Positions 1 to 7,626 of a stretch of 64,000 nucleotides of DNA are shown here, piece after piece (within the stretch, counting starts at the first letter, position 1; each line of letters opens with the position of its first letter). This DNA comes from a bacterium (lineage in GTDB: Bacteria > Planctomycetota > Planctomycetia > Isosphaerales > Isosphaeraceae). The notes under the pieces are model-generated. The model did not search any database, was not told the origin of the DNA, and saw only the letters and a program-made list of their open reading frames with translations. Location of the stretch: NCBI GenBank assembly GCA_016125085.1, contig WGMM01000041.1, positions 1 to 64,000 of the forward strand. Reading direction: 5' to 3'. Both the position numbers and the translations under genes were made by a program.

Positions 1-1
1 A

Positions 2-124
2 GCCCGCCCCGGCTGGATCGTCCTCTGGCGAGGCCAAGTGAAACTGATGGAGCTTCTGGACTACGAACGTGCCCGCGAAAAAGTTAGAACCCGAATCCGA
101 AATCGGTCAAGCCCTGAGATGTGA
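2..124 (+). CDS. C-terminal fragment of an IS4-like transposase (truncated by window edge)
   Basis: An open frame enters from the left edge and ends in TGA after 40 codons. The tail reads PGWIVLWRGQVKL...LDYERAR, which resembles the conserved C-terminus of many IS4-family DDE transposases (PGW-x-x-LWRG-x-x-x-L followed by a basic helix). The catalytic core lies outside the window, so activity cannot be judged and no terminal inverted repeat can be defined. It is too short for the ORF track. The family call rests on one short motif; any other protein with this tail would fit equally well. Confidence 0.45.
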   Translation, partial: ARPGWIVLWRGQVKLMELLDYERAREKVRTRIRNRSSPEM

Positions 125-135
125 GGTATTTTGAG

Positions 136-154
136 CGCTCACGCTTCCGGCTCG
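136..154 (-). repeat. 19-nt dispersed repeat CGAGCYGGAAGCKTSAGCG, copy 1
   Basis: The minus strand reads CGAGCCGGAAGCGTGAGCG. Related words occur at 15193-15211 (plus strand) and 15321-15339 (minus strand), always between genes. Words of this type are scattered through planctomycete intergenic DNA and produce artefactual EASA-type peptides in translated ORFs. Confidence 0.5.
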
Positions 155-217
155 TTTGCCCAGGCTTGCCGTAATCTCGATCAACAAACGTCGCGCCGAT
201 CAGGCGTGGACTTTCGC

Positions 218-1687
218 TCAATCCCTCGAATTCGGCAGATCCCGCCGCCACACTTCATAAGCCCGGCCCGACCAGATCTTGCGAAAATTCTGAGACTCCC
301 AGATCTCCACCGGTTTCAGGCCTTTTTCCAGAAACAGGTAGCGGATGTCCGGCTCCAGCGCGCTGGGCCAGCCTTTCGGGTGATTCACGTTCAGCACATA
401 ACTGAAAAGCCTCTGCCGGTTCGATAACGGGGCCGTGAGGTCATAATAGGCCACAACGCCATCCTCAGGGCGAACTTCGGCCATGATCCGCCAGAGCGGT
501 TCGACGTCTTCGGCCGGCACCGGGTCGGGGATGCCGCCCATCAGGGCGATCATGCGCTGATGCCCCCCCACGAGCCAGACCGCCATGACGATCCACAGCA
601 GGCCAAGCACGAACGGCGCCGCTTTGGCGTTCGTCCGGGTCCGGATCCCGTTCCATAACCTGGACCAGCCGATCAGCCCCGCGGCCAGGAAAAGCGCGAA
701 ATAGGGCGCGCAGTAACGCACATGGTGCCACTGTTCCGCCCCGATGAACCGGATCGCCCATTTCCCCGACGCCAGGGACCAGACCCACGGCAGTCCGACC
801 AGCGCCACCCGTGGCGCGAGCAGGGCCGGGAAGATCCAGGCCGACATGCCGATCCAGAGAAAATCCCACGCCGTGGTGAGCGTCTCCCGCAGACGCGGCT
901 TCTCGCCCCCGAACTGTTTGAGATAGGCTGAAGTCGAAGACGGCCCGCAGGTGATCCGCAAGTATCCCAGAAACGCGAATGCGAACCAGAAAATCCCCAG
1001 GTAAACGGCCGCGCGCGTCCATCGAAGGGTCGTCTCCGGGCGTTCGCTGGTTCGTGCCGGGATCAGCGGCAGCATCGCCACGACAACGGCCCATTCCTGC
1101 CGGCATGCCAGCATTCCGCCGATTCCCAGCCCGGCCCAGCCGCGATGTCTCTGCCGCCATCCCGCGACGGCGATCAGGGCGAACGGAACGGCGACCTGCA
1201 TCTCCCGGAAGTCGTTGGCCGCCAGTGGCATAACAAGAGGCGTCAGTGGGATCAGCACCAGCGCCGCAAGCGCCGCGATGCGGCTGCCCGACTCGTCGAG
1301 CACGAGCTTGGCAGCGGCCGGAATCAGCATCCAGAAGAAAACGCAGTCGATGGCCAGAAGGGTCGTCGGGTCGGGCCGCAGGTAATGGACCGGAAAGATC
1401 ATCAGCCTGAACGGGCTCAGGTAGTTGGCCTTCCAGACCGAGGGCCCCTCGATCGCGTAACTGGCGATCGGGCGAACGCTGATCGTGCCATCCCCATAAC
1501 CGAGCGTCCAGAACCACTGATTGTAATACGCCAGGTCCCACGACCATCCGGTGCCGAATTCGTGATACCGCCGAAACGCGGCATCTACGCTGAATGCCGT
1601 CAGGACCAGATACGCGGCCCAGACCAAAAGCCAGAAGCCGATGCGTTTCGTTCGGTCGTAACCGGGTATGGTCAGGTGTTCGTTCAA
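218..1687 (-). CDS. DUF2079-type polytopic membrane protein
   Basis: 489 residues with many hydrophobic segments. The N-terminal region has the look of DUF2079 proteins: a first TM segment, then a loop rich in aromatic residues (DLAYYNQWFW) and a later HHVRYCAPYF-like segment. DUF2079 proteins are predicted to have a GT-C glycosyltransferase-like membrane fold, but no reaction is established. The start is TTG and overlaps the upstream radical SAM stop codon as TTGA, so translation is probably coupled. It is the last gene of a three-gene minus-strand operon (dehydrogenase, radical SAM, DUF2079). Substrate unknown. An oligosaccharyl or lipid-linked sugar role is inference from fold only. Confidence 0.75.
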   Translation of the reverse strand: MNEHLTIPGYDRTKRIGFWLLVWAAYLVLTAFSVDAAFRRYHEFGTGWSWDLAYYNQWFWTLGYGDGTISVRPIASYAIEGPSVWKANYLSPFRLMIFPVHYLRPDPTTLLAIDCVFFWMLIPAAAKLVLDESGSRIAALAALVLIPLTPLVMPLAANDFREMQVAVPFALIAVAGWRQRHRGWAGLGIGGMLACRQEWAVVVAMLPLIPARTSERPETTLRWTRAAVYLGIFWFAFAFLGYLRITCGPSSTSAYLKQFGGEKPRLRETLTTAWDFLWIGMSAWIFPALLAPRVALVGLPWVWSLASGKWAIRFIGAEQWHHVRYCAPYFALFLAAGLIGWSRLWNGIRTRTNAKAAPFVLGLLWIVMAVWLVGGHQRMIALMGGIPDPVPAEDVEPLWRIMAEVRPEDGVVAYYDLTAPLSNRQRLFSYVLNVNHPKGWPSALEPDIRYLFLEKGLKPVEIWESQNFRKIWSGRAYEVWRRDLPNSRD

Positions 1688-2583
1688 GTGACTGCCTGGC
1701 CCGTTTCAGGATTGGTCAGCGACCGATCGATCGAATAGCGCCCGGCGAAGCCGTCCGGGCCGATGCCGACTCGCCCCGGAAAAAATTCGCTCGCAATTTC
1801 GGCCATGGCGTTGCGGTATTCGATGCGAACCGATTCGGGGGCGACACTCCGCATCGCTTCCGGCAGTGCCGTTCGATGTGTCCGCGAACCGTTGGCCGAA
1901 CCGTCGCCGCCAATGAAATGATCGAGCACGACGGCATCCGCGACTTCGGCCAGACGCCGGAAGAACCCGTGCGGATCACGAACCGGCAGGAGCGGCGAAA
2001 CGGTCACGACCGAGAAAATCCCCGCCGCCCGGATCGTACCGATCGCCTCGATCCGGGCCTTCACGGAAGCGAACGGGCCCGGCAGGCCGGGCAACCGGTC
2101 CATGTCCGACTCGATCGACATGTGCACTCTCAGTTCGCACCGGTCGTTCAGTTCCCTCAGCGTCGCCAGCACGTCGAGCACTCCAGTGCCGTGCGTCTGC
2201 AGGATCAGCCGGTCGGGCGGTGCTTCAATCATGGCGGTCAGGACCGAAGCCGTGACACCATAACGCTTTTCCTGCGGCGGGAAGGGTTCCGTCGAACTCG
2301 ACAGAAACACGCCGAAATTGCCGGTCCTGCGCCGAGCCCAGGCGGCCTCCCGGTCGTATTGAGATCGATACAGCCGCGCTGCCCCGGTTTTGACGTCCAG
2401 ATAGCCGCCCCACGGCCGGCCGCGTGTCAGGAAGGTTTGATGTTTTGCGTAACAGCCGACTCCGCAGAGGCTTCGGCCGAGCCCGCAGCCGCCGTAAGGC
2501 TGCAGCGAGTGGGAGCAGACCGTGGCCAGGAAGCCGCCGGTGCGAGTCAGGATCGAAGTCGTGGCGATCTCTTCGATGATCAT
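1684..2583 (-). CDS. Radical SAM protein, spore-photoproduct-lyase-like family, atypical Cys spacing
   Basis: 299 residues. Near the N-terminus the segment YGGCGLGRSLCGVGCYAKH matches the position of the iron-sulfur motif of SPL-like radical SAM proteins (COG1533), but the cysteines are C33, C40 and C44, i.e. C-x6-C-x3-C instead of C-x3-C-x2-C. Later segments (SSSTEPFPPQEKRY, LILQTHGTGV, LRVHMSIESD) match the SAM-barrel strands of this family. The three Cys should hold a 4Fe-4S cluster that cleaves SAM; the substrate is unknown. There are 63 bp to the upstream dehydrogenase gene, and the stop overlaps the DUF2079 start. True DNA photoproduct repair is possible but not shown by context. Confidence 0.75.
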   Translation of the reverse strand: MIIEEIATTSILTRTGGFLATVCSHSLQPYGGCGLGRSLCGVGCYAKHQTFLTRGRPWGGYLDVKTGAARLYRSQYDREAAWARRRTGNFGVFLSSSTEPFPPQEKRYGVTASVLTAMIEAPPDRLILQTHGTGVLDVLATLRELNDRCELRVHMSIESDMDRLPGLPGPFASVKARIEAIGTIRAAGIFSVVTVSPLLPVRDPHGFFRRLAEVADAVVLDHFIGGDGSANGSRTHRTALPEAMRSVAPESVRIEYRNAMAEIASEFFPGRVGIGPDGFAGRYSIDRSLTNPETGQAVT

Positions 2584-2646
2584 GGCCGTCGATGTCGATT
2601 CCGATCCTGATTTCGCTCGGGCCGTTCGTCGAACGCGATTCCCGGG

Positions 2647-3669
2647 TCAGTCGGCCCGGATCGGAGTTCGCGGATTCACCAGGTATTCCCGGTTCACGAG
2701 ATTGCGCGGCGGCTGCGCGTGAATGATCCGCAGGGTTTCTTCAGCGCTCTTGCGGCGCAGCTCGACGAAGCCTTCCCTGCTATAAAACGCGCTATGGGGC
2801 GTCAGGAAGACGTTCGGCATGGCCCGCAGCCGGTCGTCGTTCATCGGTTCGATTTCGAAGACGTCGATGCCCGCGCCGGCGAGATGCCCCGCCTGCAGCG
2901 ATTCGACCAGGGCGTCCTGCTCCACGACTGGCCCGCGAGCCGTGTTGATCAGGTAAGCCCCACGGGGCAGGGCGGCCAGGGCCCGTTTGTCGATGATGTG
3001 GTGCGTCTCGGCACTGAGATAACAGTGCAGCGACAAAAACTGGCATTGCGGCAGAAGTTCGTCCAGCGACCAGGCACGGCGAATGCCCAGGGCCTTGTCG
3101 ATTCCGTCCGGCTGATAGGGGTCATAAAACACGACGTCGAAGCCGAAGGCCTTGGCACGCAGGGCCGTGGCCGATCCGATCCGGCCGCAGCCGAGGATGC
3201 CGAACGTCTTGCCGCGCAAACGTGGCGTTTCGATGGCGACCTTATAATCCCAGGCACCGTCGCGGATCGATCGGTCGCTCTGCCCAAGCCGGCGGGCGAC
3301 CGCCAGGGCCAGCATGATCGAATGGTCAGCCACTTCCTCGGTGCCGTAGTCGGGCACGTTGCAGGTCAGGATGCCCAGCCGCCCCGCGGCTTCGATATCC
3401 ACATTGTTGTAACCCACCCCGGCACGCACGACGGCCTTCAGCCGGGGGGCTTTGGCAAGGGTCTTTTCGCTGATCCGGGCGATGTCGTGATACAGCAGGA
3501 TCACGTCAGTTTCGGGCAGGTAGGGCTCGAGTTCGTCTTCATGCCAGGCCTGTGCGAGCGTGATGCGCGCATGATCGCCGAGCACGGGCAGCTCGACTTC
3601 GGCATGATCGAGAAAGTCTGCGACGAGTACGTTCTTGCCGGTATCTGTACCGAATTGGAGAGGTTTCAT
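2647..3669 (-). CDS. D-isomer-specific 2-hydroxyacid dehydrogenase (CtBP/SerA-like)
   Basis: 340 residues, normal family length. The Rossmann motif GILGCGRIG (157-165) is followed by an acidic D183 that favours NAD(H) over NADP(H). The catalytic residues are visible: R245 in NTARGP, E274 in FEIEP and H292 in TPHSAFYS. It should reduce a 2-oxoacid or oxidise a D-2-hydroxyacid in the cytoplasm. Overall features (VVRAGVGYNNVD, HSAFYSREG) are closer to C-terminal-binding-protein-like dehydrogenases than to SerA with its ACT domain, which is absent. First gene of the three-gene operon. Substrate not predictable. Confidence 0.85.
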   Translation of the reverse strand: MKPLQFGTDTGKNVLVADFLDHAEVELPVLGDHARITLAQAWHEDELEPYLPETDVILLYHDIARISEKTLAKAPRLKAVVRAGVGYNNVDIEAAGRLGILTCNVPDYGTEEVADHSIMLALAVARRLGQSDRSIRDGAWDYKVAIETPRLRGKTFGILGCGRIGSATALRAKAFGFDVVFYDPYQPDGIDKALGIRRAWSLDELLPQCQFLSLHCYLSAETHHIIDKRALAALPRGAYLINTARGPVVEQDALVESLQAGHLAGAGIDVFEIEPMNDDRLRAMPNVFLTPHSAFYSREGFVELRRKSAEETLRIIHAQPPRNLVNREYLVNPRTPIRAD

Positions 3670-3811
3670 GTGGGATGCCGTTGCGAGGATTCGGATTGCC
3701 GCCCGACGGGTTTCCGGGGCCGCTGACTGAAGCTCGAATATCTTAACAGGACGGACTTCCGGACAAAATCGAATTCATCGTGGCGAAACGCTCGAATCGA
3801 CCGGGCCCGAT

Positions 3812-4771
3812 TCAGCCCCATTCGCGCCGGGGCGGCAGCATGACGGACCCGACGAGCGTTCCCGTGCGCGGCACGGTTTGGCCGCCTTCGCGGGCCTTGT
3901 CGCGGCCGCGCCGCGCTCGAGTGCGTGAATAATCCCGCGGCGGCGGCAAGGCAGTGTGTCGCGCGCCCGCACTCCGAAGACCCTGAGCCGGAGTCGGGCC
4001 AGTTCGCCGCACCGGCGGCAGTTCGACGTTCGTAATCGTTTCCTCAGCGGTCGTCGATTTCCCGGTTTCCGCTGGATCGACCGCGGGATTCCGGATCGAA
4101 CTCAAGGCCTGAACGAAACCGGCGGGATCCGCGATCGCCAGAACTTCCGTAATCGCCGAGTTTTCCGTGTCGCCATCCCGATCGACGATCAGCCGGGGCG
4201 GCATGCCCATGACATAACCCCCGAACCATCGGGGAGTTCGGCCAATCCGGACGTGCCATTCCAGAAGCCATTCCGGGTCGCTGGCGTCGATTTCCCAGCG
4301 CACCGTCCGCCAGATTCCGGAGAGCCAGAGCAGGCGGTCGTCCGTAACGATCAGCCAGCCGGGCTCCCAGATGTTCTGGGCCCGGCAACGACCTGGAACC
4401 TGAATCCGCGGCCGTTCGCCGGTACGCAGGTAAAGCGGAATCTCCGAGGCCGGCGGCAGTATCGAAACGGGCGCGAGCCAGCGGGTCGCCATCGGCCGGG
4501 CGATCCAGCGCACCATTCGCGAGGTCAAAAGCGTCAGTCCCAGCGAAATCCCCGCGGCGATCAGCGCGATCCTCGGCAGAAAGATCACCTGAAATGCTAC
4601 GAGCTGCAGCAGTGCCAGGGCATTCCAGCCGCCCCAGAGCCGCGTGGCGAGAAATGTCTGCGCGACGAGCACGCAGCCCACGAAAAACCACCACCAGAGA
4701 GGGTAGAACCGTACCCTTAAGGGAACCTGGGGGCGTTCGGCGAATGATGGTGGATTGTCCGAAGGATTCAT
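3812..4771 (-). CDS. Hypothetical membrane protein with cytosolic tail
   Basis: 319 residues, family not recognised. The N-terminal third carries two or three TM segments (YPLWWWFFVGCVLVAQTFLA; ALLQLVAFQVIFLP; ALIAAGISLGLTLL). The middle region has alternating beta-type sequence rich in Trp, reminiscent of a small PH-like or bPH2-type domain, but this is a guess. The C-terminus is basic, Arg/Pro-rich and probably disordered. Start chosen at ATG 4771 because AAAGGAT lies just upstream. Divergent from the aldolase gene, with 97 bp between the two start codons. Confidence 0.6.
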   Translation of the reverse strand: MNPSDNPPSFAERPQVPLRVRFYPLWWWFFVGCVLVAQTFLATRLWGGWNALALLQLVAFQVIFLPRIALIAAGISLGLTLLTSRMVRWIARPMATRWLAPVSILPPASEIPLYLRTGERPRIQVPGRCRAQNIWEPGWLIVTDDRLLWLSGIWRTVRWEIDASDPEWLLEWHVRIGRTPRWFGGYVMGMPPRLIVDRDGDTENSAITEVLAIADPAGFVQALSSIRNPAVDPAETGKSTTAEETITNVELPPVRRTGPTPAQGLRSAGARHTALPPPRDYSRTRARRGRDKAREGGQTVPRTGTLVGSVMLPPRREWG

Positions 4772-4868
4772 CTTATCCTTTCATTCTATGTGCGAACCGA
4801 AGTTCGTGCAAACCTTGCGGCCCGGGGAGTTCGGCCGGATCGAAACTGCGGAAAGGGAAACGGCTCGA

Positions 4869-5648
4869 ATGCCGCGAATCAAGGAAAAGCTCGCCGCGGG
4901 CGAAGTCGTCCGCCTGTTCGGAATCGGTCAGCTCGCATCACCCAAGCTGGTCGAAATGATCGGCTTTCTCGGTGGTTACGACGGTTTCTGGATCGATCAG
5001 GAACACGCCGGCCTGGGCATGCGCGATGTCGAGCTGTGCACGCTCGCCGCCAACGCGCATGGGCTCGATCACTTCGTCCGCCTGCCCGCGACCGATTACG
5101 CTTCGGTCATGCGCGTTCTCGAAGCCGGCGCCAATGGCTGCATGTTCAGCATGGTCCGTGGCGTCAAGGATGCCGACAAAGCTGTCCGCTGGGCCAAATT
5201 CCCGCCCAGGGGCGAAAGGGGCCTGAACGGCGGCAATCGCGACGGCCGGTTCGGCCTCGAACCACTCGCTGGCTATATCGAACGTGCCAACCGCGACACC
5301 TTCATCGGGATTCAGATCGAAACCCCCGAGGCGATCGCCGAGGTTCGCGATATCGCGGCTCTGCCGGACGTCGACTGCATCTTCGTCGGCCCGGCGGATC
5401 TCAGCATGATCCTCGGCGTTACCGGCGAATTCGAGCACCCCAAATGCCTGGAAACCATCGGCGAACTGGCCCGGTATTGCCGTGAACTCAACAAGCCCTG
5501 GGGCATCGTCGCCCGCAGCGCCAGCCATGCCGCGAAAATGTACGAACTCGGCTGCCGCCTGTTCGTACTCGGGTCGGACATCTCGTCCGTCGTCGGCGGT
5601 GTGCGCGGCGTGAAGCAGACGTATGCGGACCTGTTCCCTAAGAACTGA
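4869..5648 (+). CDS. HpcH/HpaI family aldolase (2-oxo-acid class II aldolase)
   Basis: 259 residues from ATG 4869, which matches family length. The longer ORF start at 4755 would add 38 non-homologous residues and overlap the divergent gene. Family features: FWIDQEHAGLGM (metal/base region), VRLPATDY, GANGCMFSMV, FPPRGERG with the conserved Arg, IQIETPEA (metal-binding Glu), and VGPADLSM with the conserved Asp. These enzymes are divalent-metal-dependent and cleave or form 4-hydroxy-2-oxoacids, usually with pyruvate as nucleophile. There is no aromatic-degradation operon around it, so the physiological substrate is open. Confidence 0.85.
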   Translation: MPRIKEKLAAGEVVRLFGIGQLASPKLVEMIGFLGGYDGFWIDQEHAGLGMRDVELCTLAANAHGLDHFVRLPATDYASVMRVLEAGANGCMFSMVRGVKDADKAVRWAKFPPRGERGLNGGNRDGRFGLEPLAGYIERANRDTFIGIQIETPEAIAEVRDIAALPDVDCIFVGPADLSMILGVTGEFEHPKCLETIGELARYCRELNKPWGIVARSASHAAKMYELGCRLFVLGSDISSVVGGVRGVKQTYADLFPKN

Positions 5649-5692
5649 ATTCCCTCCCATGGGTGGGGTCGTTCCGGATCGGAAACGAAAGC

Positions 5693-5725
5693 GAACAGGG
5701 AGGGACATCACGTCCCTCCCTGTTC
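5693..5725. terminator. Bidirectional hairpin between convergent genes
   Basis: A perfect 14-bp stem GAACAGGGAGGGAC / GTCCCTCCCTGTTC with loop ATCAC lies between the aldolase (+) and the secreted-protein gene (-). The T-tract is weak, so it may block readthrough by structure rather than act as a classical intrinsic terminator. Confidence 0.6.
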
Positions 5726-5768
5726 CATGTGTACCCCATGCGGCCCTGATCGGATTCGCCGCGAGAAC

Positions 5769-7256
5769 TCAGCGAATGATGTCGCCGCCGGTGGCCAGAT
5801 TGCTCTGGATCGCCTGCACGGCACCGTCCTGAACGCGCTTGATCAGCACGGACCGGTGTTCGGGAGCGATCTCGGCATTGATCCAGGCCACGGCCCGGTT
5901 CGGGTCGCCCCGGCGTGCCTGATTTTCGGCGACCGCGCCCAGGGCCTTCATGCGCGACTCATCGTCGCCGTAAAGATAGGTCGCCATGCGAGCGTCGCGG
6001 AATCGGCCGAGGGCGATCAACCGGTCCACAAGGTCACCGGCCACCACGTGGCGAATCGAATCTTCTTTCACGGCGGCAGCGACCTGAGATGCTTCGACGA
6101 ACACTTCCGTCGCCTGTTCGGCGCGATCGTACCGGGCCAGGGCCTCACCGACCCGGGCCAGCGCCAGGGCTCGGGGCGCGTTCTGGCGAATCGAGCGGGC
6201 CGCCTTCAGGGCACGGTCGAATCGCAGTGCCAGGGCCCCCTTGGTGGCGATCTTCTCGGCGACTTCATTGCGCCAGACCGTCATCGGAACACGATTGTTG
6301 ATGTCGATGGCCAGGTCGAAGAGTTCGTCCAGTGCCTGTTCGTAGCGGTCCTTCCGCTCTTTGTCGATTTCGTTGACCTGCTCGTATTCCGACACTTTCG
6401 CCGCGATCGTCTGGGCATCTTCGGAAATGTCCAGCGCCACCCGCGACATCATCTCGGAACGAAGGTCGGGATTGGAGATCATGTTCGAAAGATCCGCGGC
6501 CCGCTGCCAGACACCCTTGGCCTTCTCGACCCAGGAATAGCGGTCTTCGGTGCCTTCTTCGACACTTTCGCGAATCAGGCCGTCCGAGAGGTTCGTGGAA
6601 GTTGTCACCAGCGAAACCAGGCGGATGTTCTTGATCGTGCCATTGGGCAGGGTCGCGGCCGTTTCTCCAGCCGTCTTGATCGCTTCGACGGCTTCGTTCA
6701 GCTTGTTGCCGAAAATTTCGGAACGGGCCAGGCGGTCGAGGGCACGAATGCGCACCTCCGGATCGGTCAGCCGCATGGCGTTGTCGTAGAGTTGTTTGTA
6801 GATCTTCTCGAGATCTTCGGAAGTCATCTCGGGCGTGGCCGGATCTCCAGGACGAGGGGGGCCGGACGAGCGCCGCGGGCTGATGAAATCAAAGGGAATC
6901 AGGGCCGGGTTGTCGGGCGACCGGAGATCTTCCGGCATTCCTTCGCCGATGACCATGCCGGGGGCAGGACGCATGAACGCCGGAGTGCCTTCGGAGATAC
7001 CGGCCGAATCGGACTCCTGGCCCGTTCCGGTCGATCCCAGACCCGCACCGGTTTCCACGCCCGTGCCGGTGGTGCCGGTACCGAACGAGGCCTCGTTCCC
7101 CGTGCCCGTGCCGCCGAACGACGCTCCGCTGGAAGGATAACTCTCTGAGCGGGGCACGATGATCTGGGCTTCGATGTCGGCCCCGAACGGTGACATGCCA
7201 CCCAGACCGAACCCGGCCAGAAGCGCCAGGGCACGTTTAGGACAAGTGCTTTTCAT
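5769..7256 (-). CDS. Exported alpha-helical-repeat protein with Gly/Thr-rich linker
   Basis: 495 residues from ATG 7256. The track start at 7385 adds 43 residues ahead of a clear signal peptide (MKSTCPKRALALLAGFGLGG...), so 7256 is preferred. After the signal peptide comes a low-complexity Gly/Thr/Ser/Glu segment (about residues 40-80) with GTG-type repeats, then a long Ala/Arg/Glu-rich helical region from about residue 135 to the end. That region has TPR/HAT-like periodicity (e.g. RALALARVGEALARYDRAEQ, DSIRHVVAGDLVDRLIALGRF). No catalytic motif is visible. Such proteins usually act as periplasmic scaffolds; the partner is unknown. It stands alone, divergent from the kinase gene 370 bp away. 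Confidence 0.65.
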   Translation of the reverse strand: MKSTCPKRALALLAGFGLGGMSPFGADIEAQIIVPRSESYPSSGASFGGTGTGNEASFGTGTTGTGVETGAGLGSTGTGQESDSAGISEGTPAFMRPAPGMVIGEGMPEDLRSPDNPALIPFDFISPRRSSGPPRPGDPATPEMTSEDLEKIYKQLYDNAMRLTDPEVRIRALDRLARSEIFGNKLNEAVEAIKTAGETAATLPNGTIKNIRLVSLVTTSTNLSDGLIRESVEEGTEDRYSWVEKAKGVWQRAADLSNMISNPDLRSEMMSRVALDISEDAQTIAAKVSEYEQVNEIDKERKDRYEQALDELFDLAIDINNRVPMTVWRNEVAEKIATKGALALRFDRALKAARSIRQNAPRALALARVGEALARYDRAEQATEVFVEASQVAAAVKEDSIRHVVAGDLVDRLIALGRFRDARMATYLYGDDESRMKALGAVAENQARRGDPNRAVAWINAEIAPEHRSVLIKRVQDGAVQAIQSNLATGGDIIR

Positions 7257-7626
7257 CGTATTGGATCCTTGACCGGGTTTCTTATCGGACTTCGCGATAA
7301 TCCACGCCACTCGTGTTCCGTCACGACCATCCGGGAGGGGCATGCCCTCAGTGGGAATTCTGAACGGTGGTCCGGTCCGGGTCAAATCGCCCGAAGAAAA
7401 TCATGCGCTACCTTGCCGCTAAATCCGTTACATCCGATATCGGCTCGAATTTCGACGGCGGTGTTCGGCCGCTGCGCTCCGGATCGCATCGTGCGTGACT
7501 TTCGGCGCAAGTTTCTGCCCTGTCAGGGTGGAAGGCACTATCGGCCGACCTTCTCATCCCTTAACGTGAATGAGAATTCAGGCGTTGATCGTATAGATCT
7601 CATTCGAAAGACGGGAAAAGTAAGCG
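7257..7626. other. Divergent intergenic region with inverted repeat GAATGAGA/TCTCATTC
   Basis: A 370-bp gap between divergent genes. Close to the kinase start an 8-bp perfect inverted repeat, GAATGAGA (7568-7575) and TCTCATTC (7598-7605), encloses a TTGATCGTATAGA segment containing a possible -10-like TATAGA. No good -35 box was found. The arrangement could be an operator over the kinase promoter. Nothing else is recognisable. Confidence 0.35.
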
